DNA from: CAVSRC01 sp963830205
Lineage (GTDB): Bacteria > Pseudomonadota > Alphaproteobacteria > Rhizobiales > Kaistiaceae
Assembly: GCA_963830205.1 (NCBI GenBank)
Contig: CAWHLP010000022.1
Span: 124,001 to 188,000, forward strand
Direction: 5' to 3'
Length of the DNA stretch: 64,000 nt
A model generated the notes under the pieces. That model searched no databases. It was not told the DNA's origin and was given only the letters and a program-made list of their open reading frames with translations. The position numbers and the translations under genes were made by a program. Of this stretch, positions 39,216 through 48,220 are shown in pieces (the first letter of the stretch is position 1; each line of letters begins with the position of its first letter).

Positions 39216-41170
39216 GTCGGCGTGGCAGGTCCAGGTCCGCACATGGCCAGCCCTTGCGCTGGCGATCGCCATTATCATGGTCGCAGGCACCATCCAGCCG
39301 GCGGCCGCCGAGGACCAGCCGGGCGGGCAAGCCGCCTACATGCCCGTCGGCGACGTTCAGGTCGCAGAGATCGGCAACATCGGCGCGGTCAGGAACGGCC
39401 CCGGCAGGCAGGTGACCATCAAGACGCCGGAACCCATCCTCATCCTCTCGATCCAGACCTATCACTGGAACAACGCCCATGGGCGGAAGCCCGGAACGAT
39501 CGCCATCCGCGACGCGGCCGGCAGCACCTATGGGCCGTGGCAGGCGATCGGCAAGCCTGGGCAGGGCGGCGTCCGCAACGCCTACTGGTACGTCGAGCCG
39601 GGCGTGGTGCTGCCCGCCGGCAGCTACGTGCTGGTCGATTCCGACCCGAAGACATGGGCGACCAACGATGCGGCGGGCAACAAGGGCTTCGTCCGCATCG
39701 AATTGCAGGCGCTCGAGGCCGTTGCCGCGGCGCCCGAACCGGTGGCCCCCGGACGCCTCCGACGAGGGCTCGGGGCCTGATGCCCAGGTCGAAGCGCAAC
39801 CGCCAGGCCCCGACCGCAGCGGCCCCGCCGGAAGTCGAGGCTCCCGCGCTCGATGCCTGGCGCGCGCCCGCCGAGCAGGCGCTGTTCGAGGGGAGCCGAC
39901 AGCGCGCTCTTCGTCCACCACTCCGCTGGCGGCGGCGTTTTCGACCGCGATGCGCGTTTCGAGAACGGGGCCCTGGTTGTCGACGTTCCCAAGGATGCCG
40001 CCTGGGGCAAGGTCGGCATCCTGTCGCCCGACCCGCTCGTCTGGCTCGACGATTTCACCGGCAACGCCGAGGTCACCGTGACGTACCGCATCGACCCGGC
40101 ACGCAGCACCGGCTTCGTGCTGGCGCTGGCCCAGCCGGGCTGGGGCGGCGTCGGCGGCAACGACCCGGGCACACCGAACGCTGCCTTCGTCTGGCGGCTG
40201 ATGCCGGACGGCAAGAGCCGCGCCGAGCTTCACCTCAACCCACACGGCGAGGGCGATTTCTGGTCGCTGGACGGCGATCAGGCGGCGCCCGCGACCGTGT
40301 CCTTCATGCTGCGGCCGGGCGAGGTCACCGTGACCGCCGAAGGCTATGAGCCCGTGACCAAGCCATGGCCGGCCGCGGCCGACGGCGTCGGCTTCCGCGT
40401 CTGGGCCTATTCGCACGTGGCGGCGGTGAACCAGCCGGTCAAGTTCGCGCTCACCGGCATCTCGGTCGCGCACCGCTATGCCATCGGGCCGGCGGAGCTC
40501 GGCCCCGCCCCGGGCGTCAAGCCTTTGCCGATGGAGACCGTCTTCGACGGCACGATGGGCACCGCGTGGGAGCCGGCGCAGATCGCCGGCGGCGACTTCG
40601 CCGCGTTCGCGCGGTTCGAGGACGGAGCCCTGAAGGTCGATGCGCCAAAGGGCCATAGCTGGGCGAAGACCGGGCTGCTTTCGACCGCGCCCGTGGTCAA
40701 GCTCGATCATCGCGTCACCATGGCGCCGACGCGCCTGACGCTCACCCTCGACCCGACGCAGCGGCAGAATCTCGTGGTCGCCCTGTCGGGCGACAAGGTC
40801 GCCGAGATGTGGCCGGGCCACGTGGTCTGGTTCACCTTCTCCTATCTGCGCGGACAAGGACCGCTGGGTGATGGCCGTCCAGCATTCCGGCTACGAGGAC
40901 TGGGCGCGCTACGTCGAATCCGCCTGGATGGACGCGCACTGGGACGGGCGCATCTGGCTCGATATCGGCAACAACTGGGCGGCCATACGCATTCCCGGCG
41001 GACCGGTGGTGCGCGGCTACGCCCCATCGGGCGAGAACGGCGCCTACTACGCCACCGTCATCGCCCACGCGCCGGCCGAGAACGAGGCCGCGAGCCTGAC
41101 CCTCAAGCGGATCGAGCGCGGCATCGCCACGCCCCCTGGCATGACGGCCAGCCGACCGCTGGAGCGCTGA
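39187..41170 (+). CDS. Large exported protein with duplicated beta-type domain, frame broken four times
   Basis: Read through four one-base corrections (C run 39746-39750, C run 39808-39811, G run 39890-39893, GG 40852-40853) this is one protein of about 659 residues. Parts in order: export segment LALAIAIIMVAGTIQPAAA (about 24-42); N domain to about 180 (IQTYHWNNAHGRKPGTIAIRD, GPWQAIGKPGQGG); a Pro/Glu/Ala linker; two homologous domains beginning FENGALVVDVPKDAAWGKVG and FEDGALKVDAPKGHSWAKTG; a C-terminal part ending near LKRIERGIATPPGMTASRPLER. The two copies suggest concanavalin-like sandwiches. Unknown function. If the indels are real, the gene is dead. Confidence 0.6.
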
Positions 41171-41232
41171 TGGATGATGGCGCCTTCAACCCCGACGATT
41201 TCCTCGGCGAAATCGCCAATATGGCACAATAG
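41170..41232 (+). CDS. Possible 20-residue ORF or shifted C-terminus
   Basis: An ATG overlapping the previous stop (ATGA at 41168-41172) opens a frame reading MDDGAFNPDDFLGEIANMAQ, ending 10 bases before the next gene. Its acidic, helical look could be a tiny coupled protein, or the true C-terminus of the large exported protein if one more indel is present just upstream. Nothing decides between them here. Confidence 0.3.
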   Translation: MDDGAFNPDDFLGEIANMAQ

Positions 41233-41242
41233 GACCAGACCA

Positions 41243-42779
41243 ATGGCAGATCGTGTTCGCATCGCGCTCGCCGCCGCCGTGCTGGCGGGCCTGGCACTGT
41301 CCGTTTCGCCGGCGAGGCCGACCCGGCGTCGGATGCCTACAGCCAACAGCTCGCCGACTATCGCAACGTGAGGGCGGTGCACTTTCAGGACGACACCACT
41401 AACGTTGCCGGCAAGGCCTACGATTTCACCAAGGCAACCCTCAAGGCCCTTGGCGTGCCCGGTGTCGCCCTCGACTTCGCCGATTTCGTGCGCAGCGCCA
41501 AGAACGAAGGCGTCGGCCAGCAGAACTCGCTCACCTTCGTGGCCAGCGTGATCGCGCGCAAGGTCCCGACCAAGCAGTTCAAGGCGATCATCGACAAGAT
41601 GGACGAGAAGGACCTCCTGGAAATCGCCACGCGGCTGAACCTTGGCAAGACCGGCGACCTGCAGAAGGCGGTGTTCGACTAATGTCACGTCGACCGGACC
41701 GCGTGCCCTCGAGCAGGGCCTCGACAGCTCCGCCGCCGATGCGGCCGCCACGGTGTTCGTCGATGCCATGAGCAAGATGTGCAAGACCTGCGGCGCCGTC
41801 TACTACGGCTACAAGCTCGCCGTGGAAGCGCAGAAGGCCCTCGTCGCCGCCTTCGACAACGAGGAGACCGAGAAGCTCTTCAAGCGATTTCGACACCAAC
41901 GGCATCTACGACCGGCAGGCCTTCAAGGACGGCTTCGTCGGCAGCCGCACCGAGCTCGAAGGCGCCCGCAAGGCGCTGACCGCGCTCTACGCCTCGCAGA
42001 ACCGGCCGCCACCGACCGAAGCACAGCTGATGGATTTCATCTACGACCGCTATGTGCGCTGGCAGGCCGAGATCAAGAACCGCCAAGACGAGGCGGCGAC
42101 GCTTGCCAACGTCGAGGACGAGTACCTGAAGCTGGCAGGCTACGAGAAGCGCGACATGTTCGGCGACGGCTCCGAGGCGCAATGGGCCGGTGCCTACATG
42201 AACAATTTCATGGGCATCTACCGCGATCTCGTCTCCTATCGCGGCGATGCGGTCTGGCCACCCGGCGCCCGCAACGGCCGCGCCGCCGTCGAGGCCGCCG
42301 CGGCGTACATGCTGACGCGCAAGTTGCGCGACGGCATCAGCAACGAGCAGTACGAATACGAGAAGCGCAAGCTGCTCGCCTCGTGGGGCTGGCTGTCGCC
42401 GGACAAGGTGGGCAACCCGCCGCCGCCGAAGCCGCCGAAGGACGATCGCGACACGATCATGGACCGGCTGAACGTGCGCCTGCCCACTCTCGACGCGCAG
42501 AAGCTTGGCGCGCTGTTCGACCGCGTCGGCATCAAGCCATCGGCCGAATTCTTCAATTGCATGTGTCCCCAGTCCGACGGCTTCCACTATTACAACGCCC
42601 CCGATGCCGGCGGACCCTGCCGGCGCATCGGGCCGCTCGGCGGCGTAAGCTGGGCCGGGTTCGCCAGCAGCAGCATGAAGACCTGCGCCGACATGTATCG
42701 GCTCGAGGACGGACGCTCCGTCTTCGATGCACTGGCCAACTCGATATCCGATCTGCAGGCGGCACAAGGCCGCAAGTGA
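41243..42779 (+). CDS. Exported protein of unknown function, frame broken three times
   Basis: Corrected reading gives about 511 residues: signal peptide RIALAAAVLAGLALSVSA, then a helical protein. Breaks lie near 41304-41310 (one base missing), 41679-41681 (one extra) and 41885 (one extra); net length supports this. Joined segments read smoothly, for example LQKAVFD-NVTSTGPRALEQG and EKLFK-DFDTNGIYDRQ. Cysteines are few: MCKTCGAVYYGY mid-protein (a CxxC), CMCPQ, GGPCRR and MKTCADMY near the end, plausibly disulfides. No family recognised. The following gene starts 10 bases later. Confidence 0.6.
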
Positions 42780-42788
42780 GCCGATGCC

Positions 42789-43651
42789 ATGATCGGCCTG
42801 CTGATCGCGCTTGGCCTGGGATACACCGGCAAGTGGCGGTGGCTGGGCTATGCCTATCTCATCGACCTCCTGGTGATCGGCACGGCCGGGCTGCTCAGCG
42901 GCAGCGGCGACAGCGAACTCCTGGCGATCCTGCTCGCCCCGGCGGCTGAGGCCTCGCTCGGCTACGGTCTCGGCGCCCTCGCCCACCGGCTCCGGCGCGG
43001 CGCCTGGCCGCGCGACAAGGCGATCGCGGGGCTGGCGCCGGTGACACGCGCCACCGATGCGGACGGCAATGCCCATGCTCACCTGGGAAGTCGAGACGCC
43101 CATGCTGACCGCCCAGGTGCTGCGCGTCTTCGCGGTCGTGCTCGTCGTCCTCTTCGTCCTGCTGACCGCCATCTTCGGCCTCATCGGGCGTGGCGACCTG
43201 GGTCGCGGCGTCGCGATCGCTGGTGTCGGCTGCGGCGCCGTCACCGCCCTGTTCGCGATCGTCGTGTTCGGCCTGTTCTTCAATCGGCTCCGCCGCCGCT
43301 ACGTTCTCACCTGCGGCCGGCTACGGGACCGCGATCAGCGACCCGCGCATGTTTGCCGGGATCGCCGCGGCGGGGACCGTCGGCGCGACCACGCGGGGCC
43401 CCGTCCTTGCCGGCTCGGCGCTCATCGGTGCGGCCAACACAAGCGAGGCGCGCAACTGGGACGCGGTCGTCGCCGCCACCTCCGACCCGGCACGCCACCG
43501 CATCCACCTGCGCCTCAGCCGATTGGGTTGGCTTGGCCACGATACGATCGTCTGCCCCACCGAGGGCTATGCCAGCGTGGAAGCCTGGATCGCGGACCGC
43601 ACGGGCAAGGCCACGGCCGCAGCGCCTATGAATGCTCGTCCAGCGCCTTGA
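42789..43651 (+). CDS. Membrane protein of unknown function, frame broken twice
   Basis: About 286 residues after removing one base at 43071 and one at 43311-43312. N-terminal hydrophobic segments (IGLLIALGLGYTG, YLIDLLVIGTAGLL), two strong membrane helices after the first break (FAVVLVVLFVLLTAIFGLIG and VGCGAVTALFAIVVFGLFF), then a soluble region GYGTAISDPRMFAGIAAAGTVG with a Gly/Ala-rich stretch. It ends in an alanine/proline tail and overlaps the convergent response-regulator gene by 26 bases. No family recognised. Last member of the unknown cluster. Confidence 0.55.
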
Positions 43652-44549
43652 TGACGGCGATGGCGGCCGAGGCGCGGTTCTCGACGCCGAGCTTCTGGTA
43701 GATCTGCTCCAGGTGCTTGTTCACCGTGCGCGGCGAGAGGCCCAGGATCTCGGCGATGTCGCGGTTCGACTTGCCCTGCGCCACCCACAGCAGCACCTCC
43801 GCCTCGCGCCCGGTGACGGCATAGAGCCGGCGCAGGACCGCGGCTTGCGCGTCGGTTCCGTCGATCGCGATGCGGAACAGGATCTCGCTCTCGCTGGTGG
43901 CGCTGAGCGGCGAGAAGTGCAGCCGCCGCGCCTCGTCGATGGCAATCGTCGGCGGCGCCGGCAGCGGCCCCCTGGCATCACCGGCCGTGCGCAGCCAGGC
44001 GCGCAGCGGCTCGGGCAGCGTGGCGCCGTCCCAGCCGGGCACCGCCTCCTCGATCAGCTTCACCGCCTGCGGCGTGCACCACAGGATGGCGCCGTCGCGA
44101 TCGGCGGCAAGCAGCGTGCGGCCGGCGGTGTCGAGCGCGTGGCGGGCGCTCTGCGCCGTGCGCGCATTGGCCAGGTGGACGCGGATGCGGGCGAACAGTT
44201 CGTCGAGCACGATCGGCTTGGTGACGTAGTCGACGCCGCCCGATTCCAGCCCCTCGACGATGTTCTCGGTCTCCGACAGGCCGGTCATGAAGATCACCGG
44301 GACATGGGCGAGCGCCGCATTGCGCTTCATGCGGCGGGTGGTCTCGAAGCCATCCACCCCCGGCATGACCGCATCCATGAGCACCACGTCCGGCGTGATC
44401 CGCTCGGCGATGTCGAGCGCCTGGGCGCCTTCGGTGGCGACCAGGACGGTGGCGCCGAACTTCTCCAGCGCGTCGGTGAGGAAGCCCAGCGTCTCCGGCG
44501 AATCGTCGACGACCAGCACGATGTCGCGCGCCTTGACCGGCTCACTCAT
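43626..44549 (-). CDS. NarL/FixJ-family response regulator
   Basis: 307 residues: receiver domain 10-125 with phosphoacceptor Asp59 in VVLMDAVMPG and Lys in YVTKPIV, a PAS-like middle region (about 140-220: LLAADRDGAILWCTPQAVKLI), and a LuxR-type helix-turn-helix at the C terminus (LTGREAEVLLWVAQGKSNRDI-type; here VTGREAEVLLWVAQGKSNRD and LGLSPRTVNKHLEQIYQKLGV). ATG 44549 overlaps the end of the kinase gene by eight bases, so they are coupled and very probably form one phosphorelay. The palindrome at 48040-48055 in front of urtA is a candidate binding site. Confidence 0.92.
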   Translation of the reverse strand: MSEPVKARDIVLVVDDSPETLGFLTDALEKFGATVLVATEGAQALDIAERITPDVVLMDAVMPGVDGFETTRRMKRNAALAHVPVIFMTGLSETENIVEGLESGGVDYVTKPIVLDELFARIRVHLANARTAQSARHALDTAGRTLLAADRDGAILWCTPQAVKLIEEAVPGWDGATLPEPLRAWLRTAGDARGPLPAPPTIAIDEARRLHFSPLSATSESEILFRIAIDGTDAQAAVLRRLYAVTGREAEVLLWVAQGKSNRDIAEILGLSPRTVNKHLEQIYQKLGVENRASAAIAVIKALDEHS

Positions 44550-47500
44550 CGCCGATCTCCTCCAGCGTCGCGGCATAGCGGCGGAAATCGAAGGCGCGCA
44601 CATGGCGGCGCAACTCGGCGACGAAGGCGCGGTTGCGTTCCTCGCTGTCGAGCTGATCGAGCTTGCTCTCGATGCCGCGCACATAACCGATGCGGCCGAG
44701 GCGCTTGAGCTCGGCGACGTGCTCGAGGCCGGGAGAGACCAGCGCCGTCACCGGCTTGCCGTTCAACGCCGGCTTGCCGTTGACCGGTGGGGGCGCGTCC
44801 TCCTGCCAGTCGAGGCGGGTGAGGTCGGCGATGCGATCGAGCAGGCGCTGCACCTCGAAGGGCTTCACCATCACCGCGTCGTGGGCGTCCTCCTCGGAGG
44901 GCGGCGGCGGGGTCTCGCCGACATTGGCCGAGAGCATCAGGATGGCGCCGCCCTGCCCGCGCTCGCGCAACACCCGCGCCAGGTCCCAGCCGTTGATGCC
45001 GGGCATGGAGATGTCGAGGATGAAGAGGTCCGGCTCGAGATCGACGCTGAGCGCCAGGCATTCGGCGCCATCGGCGGCGGCGAGCACGGTGAAGCCGAGC
45101 GGCTCCAGAATCTGGCGGATCAGGTCGCGCTGGTCGGGATCGTCGTCGACCACCAGCACCGTGCGCCGTTCACCGGCATAGCCGGTGATGTGCCGGTGGG
45201 GCGCCACCGACGGCCGCTGCCGGGCGACCGCCGACAGCATCAGGCGGACGTCGAAGGTGCTCCCCTTGCCCGGCTCGCTCCGCACCGCGACGTCGCCGCC
45301 CATGAGGTTGACCAGCATCTTGACGATGGTGAGCCCGAGGCCGGTGCCCGGCACCAGCCGCGTGCGCACCGCGGTGCCGCGCTCGAAGGGCTCGAAGATC
45401 TTGGGCAGGTCTTCCGGCGCGATGCCGACGCCGCTGTCTTCGATGGACAGCGTCGCCACCTGGCTGCGGAAGGACACCGTGAGCGCCACGTGGCCCGTTT
45501 CGGTGAACTTGATGGCGTTGGAGAACAGGTTGACCAGGATCTGGCGGAGCCGCTTGCTGTCGGTCGACACCAGCTCGGGCATGGTCCCCGGCTTGATGTA
45601 GTGGAAGGCGAGGCCCTTGGCCTCGGCTTGTGGCCGGAACATCTCGACGATGTCGGTCAGGAACTCGTCGAGATGGATATCGCTGCGCTGGAGCTGGAGG
45701 CGGCCGGTCTCGATCTTGGAGATTTCCAGGAGGCCGTCGATGAGGCCGGAAAGATGCTCGGCGCTTCGCCGGATGACGTGGATGCGGCCCTTCTGCTCGG
45801 CCGGCACCGCGGCGTCGCGCTCCAGGATCTGGGTGTAGCCGAAGACCGAATTGAGCGGCGTCCTGAGTTCGTGGCTGAGGCCCACCAGATAGCGGCTCTT
45901 GGCGAGGTTGGCGGCCTCGGCCACCTCCTTGGCCTTCTGCAAGGCGGCGTCGGTGCGGCCGTGGGCCTCGATCTCGCGCAAGAGCAGCGTCGTCTGGCGC
46001 GCCGATTCCTCCTGTGCCACGCGCCGGCTCTCATGGGCCAGCACCAGGAACCAGGCGAGGATGCCGGCGATGATGAGGAGGATGAAGAAGGCCGCCCATA
46101 GCGAGCGGGCGACGGTATCGGCATAGGCCGGTGCCGCCGTCGTCACCTGGTAGTCGACGAGCAGGAGGACGGTGGCAATCAGCGCCATGAACACCGTGAG
46201 CAGGCCGAGATACTGGACCATGCGCGGGCTGATGCGGCTGGTCAGCGATGCCGGCAGCAGCGCGTTCACCACTGCGGCCGCCTGGGCCTGAAGCCGCGCC
46301 TTCGGCTTGCACAGGTCGTTGCAGCGGGCGTCGAGCGAGCAGCACAGCGAGCAGATCGGCCCCGAATAGGCCGGGCAGTAGGCGGTGTCCTCGGGCTCGA
46401 ACTCGAGGTCGCAGACCGTGCAGCGGATTTCGCTCAGCGCCTGCCAATTCGCCCGCGGCTTGCGCGCCAGGTAGAACTTGCCCTTGGTCGCCCAGGCGAT
46501 CGCCGGCGCGGCGACGAAGGGCACCGCCATGGCGATGAAGACGGCAAGCGCCTTCGCCGTGGCGCCGAAAACGCCGGTGGCGGAGGAAAGCGCCAGCGCC
46601 GCCGAGATGCCCATGGCGCCCACCCCGACCGGGTTGATGTCGTAGAGGTGGGCCCGCTTGAACTCGATGCCCGGCGGCGACAGGCCGAGGCGCTTGTTGA
46701 TGGTGAGGTCGGCGACGATGGTGCCGAGCCAGGCGACGGCGACGATCGAGAACAGGCCGAGGATCATCTCCAGCGCCGTGTAGATGCCGAGCTCCATCAG
46801 CACCAGCGCGATCGACACGTTGAAGATGAGCCACACGACGCGGCCGGGATGGCTGTGGGTCAGCCGCGAGAAGAAGTTCGACCAGGCCAGCGACCCGGCA
46901 TAGGCGTTCATCACGTTGATCTTGAGCTGCGACACCACGACGAAGGCGGCGGTCAGGAGGAGCAGGAAATCCTGCCAGGGAATCACGTAGCCGAAGGCGA
47001 CCCGGTACATCTGGGCGGGCTCGGCGGCGTGCTCGGCCGGCACGCCGTGGCTGAGCGCCAGCACTGCCAGGAAGGAGCCGAAGAGCAGCTTCGGTGCGCC
47101 CAGAACCACCCAGCCGGGCCCGGCCAGCAGCGCGCCGAGCCGGCCGCCCTTGCTGGTGCCGGCAACCGGCGTGAAGCGCAGAACGTCGACCTGCTCGCCG
47201 ATCTGCGGCATCAGCGCCAGGATGACGGAGGCCGCGGCGCCGAACTTCAGGAGGTCGAAGCCGGAATCGGTCGCGCCAAGACCGGGGAAATTGCGCCAGA
47301 TCTCGAAGCTGCCCCAGTCCTGCCAGGCGATGAAGCCGACGGGAAGGATGTTGAGGACGATCCAGAGGGGTTGGGTGACGAGCTGGAAGCGGCTGATGCG
47401 GGTCATGCCGTGGGTGACCAGCGGGATCACCGCCACCGCGCTGATGACGTAGCCGATGGGCAGCGGGATGCCGAAGCACAACTGCAAGGCCGCCGACATG

Positions 47501-47907
47501 ATCGAGGCTTCGATGGCGAACAGGATGAAGGTGAAGGTGGCGTAGATCAGCGAGGTGATGGTCGAGCCGATATAGCCGAAGCCGGCACCGCGGGTGAGCA
47601 GGTCGATGTCGACGCCGTAGCGCGAAGCGTAGCGCGCCACCGGCAGGCCGGTGAGGAACAGCAGGATGCCGGCGACGATGGTGGCGGCAACCGTGTTGGT
47701 GACGCCGTAGGAGAGCGTGATCGAGCCGCCGATCGCCTCCAGCGCCAGGAAGGAGATGGCGCCGATGGCGGTTTGCGCCACCCGCGGGGTCGACCAGCGC
47801 CGCGCGCTCTTGGCGGTGAAGCGCAGCGCATAGTCTTCCAGCGTCTGGTTGGCGACCCAGCGGTTATATTCCCGACGGACCGGCAGGATCCTCTGTCGCC
47901 CCGCCAT
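44542..47907 (-). CDS. NCS1 permease fused to hybrid histidine kinase
   Basis: 1121 residues. Residues 1-480 are an NCS1-type nucleobase/allantoin/urea-like permease of about twelve membrane helices (YNRWVANQTLEDYALRFT, SFLALEAIGGSITLSYGVTN). A cysteine-rich stretch at 496-533 has eight cysteines in the order CxxC-x11-C-x7-CxxCC-x5-CxxxC. Two more helices follow, then HisKA with His679 in GLSHELRTPLNSV, an ATPase domain (NLFSNAIKFTE, EDSGVGIAPEDLP, GTGLGLTIVKMLV) and a receiver with Asp965 (LFILDISMPG). Start ATG 47907 follows GGGGAAGG. It faces the urt operon across 313 bp. It probably senses a transported nitrogen compound and phosphorylates the coupled response regulator. Confidence 0.93.
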   Translation of the reverse strand: MAGRQRILPVRREYNRWVANQTLEDYALRFTAKSARRWSTPRVAQTAIGAISFLALEAIGGSITLSYGVTNTVAATIVAGILLFLTGLPVARYASRYGVDIDLLTRGAGFGYIGSTITSLIYATFTFILFAIEASIMSAALQLCFGIPLPIGYVISAVAVIPLVTHGMTRISRFQLVTQPLWIVLNILPVGFIAWQDWGSFEIWRNFPGLGATDSGFDLLKFGAAASVILALMPQIGEQVDVLRFTPVAGTSKGGRLGALLAGPGWVVLGAPKLLFGSFLAVLALSHGVPAEHAAEPAQMYRVAFGYVIPWQDFLLLLTAAFVVVSQLKINVMNAYAGSLAWSNFFSRLTHSHPGRVVWLIFNVSIALVLMELGIYTALEMILGLFSIVAVAWLGTIVADLTINKRLGLSPPGIEFKRAHLYDINPVGVGAMGISAALALSSATGVFGATAKALAVFIAMAVPFVAAPAIAWATKGKFYLARKPRANWQALSEIRCTVCDLEFEPEDTAYCPAYSGPICSLCCSLDARCNDLCKPKARLQAQAAAVVNALLPASLTSRISPRMVQYLGLLTVFMALIATVLLLVDYQVTTAAPAYADTVARSLWAAFFILLIIAGILAWFLVLAHESRRVAQEESARQTTLLLREIEAHGRTDAALQKAKEVAEAANLAKSRYLVGLSHELRTPLNSVFGYTQILERDAAVPAEQKGRIHVIRRSAEHLSGLIDGLLEISKIETGRLQLQRSDIHLDEFLTDIVEMFRPQAEAKGLAFHYIKPGTMPELVSTDSKRLRQILVNLFSNAIKFTETGHVALTVSFRSQVATLSIEDSGVGIAPEDLPKIFEPFERGTAVRTRLVPGTGLGLTIVKMLVNLMGGDVAVRSEPGKGSTFDVRLMLSAVARQRPSVAPHRHITGYAGERRTVLVVDDDPDQRDLIRQILEPLGFTVLAAADGAECLALSVDLEPDLFILDISMPGINGWDLARVLRERGQGGAILMLSANVGETPPPPSEEDAHDAVMVKPFEVQRLLDRIADLTRLDWQEDAPPPVNGKPALNGKPVTALVSPGLEHVAELKRLGRIGYVRGIESKLDQLDSEERNRAFVAELRRHVRAFDFRRYAATLEEIGDE

Positions 47908-48039
47908 CGCTGCCCTTCCCCCGCCTGGATTCGCTTCGCGTTGCCGACTGCCTCTGCCGCTTTGTGATGCAAGATGTGGGCCGCTGCCCTGCAAAGGAGC
48001 AGCCCATGCCGGAATTCACAAGGGGCGGCGCGACCCGTC

Positions 48040-48055
48040 TACGTCAATCGACGTA
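48040..48055. promoter_or_regulatory. Palindrome, candidate operator of the urt region
   Basis: TACGTC-AATC-GACGTA, perfect 6-bp arms, lies midway in the 313-bp space between the kinase and urtA. TACGTA-like dyads are the usual target style of alphaproteobacterial NarL/FixJ regulators, so the neighbouring response regulator is the proposed binder. This is inference from position and form. Confidence 0.5.
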
Positions 48056-48110
48056 TTTGCTGCTCTGCACCGGCGTCCGAAGGTCGACACGACGACCAGA
48101 CGGCCGGCGA

Positions 48111-48128
48111 TGGCATGCCGGGTGCATG
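48111..48128 (+). promoter_or_regulatory. Candidate sigma-54 promoter for urtA
   Basis: TGGCATGCCGGGTGCATG has the GG-N10-GC spacing of -24/-12 promoters (GG at 48112-48113, GC at 48124-48125), close to TGGCAC-N5-TTGCA. It lies about 90 bp before the urtA start. A nitrogen-regulated urea operon under sigma-54 would be expected, but no convincing NtrC dyad was found and the -12 part is imperfect. Confidence 0.4.
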
Positions 48129-48220
48129 TCGGGGATTGGCCAAGGGGCGGTCGTCAGCAACACGCCGAACCAACACGCGTCCTGCCCTCCCGCAGGCGAC
48201 GTCAAGAGGAGAGTTCACGC

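Noticed and set aside
44260..46101. A 613-codon plus-strand frame opposite the response regulator and kinase
   Set aside because: Antisense to conserved kinase and receiver motifs, with a shadow composition.
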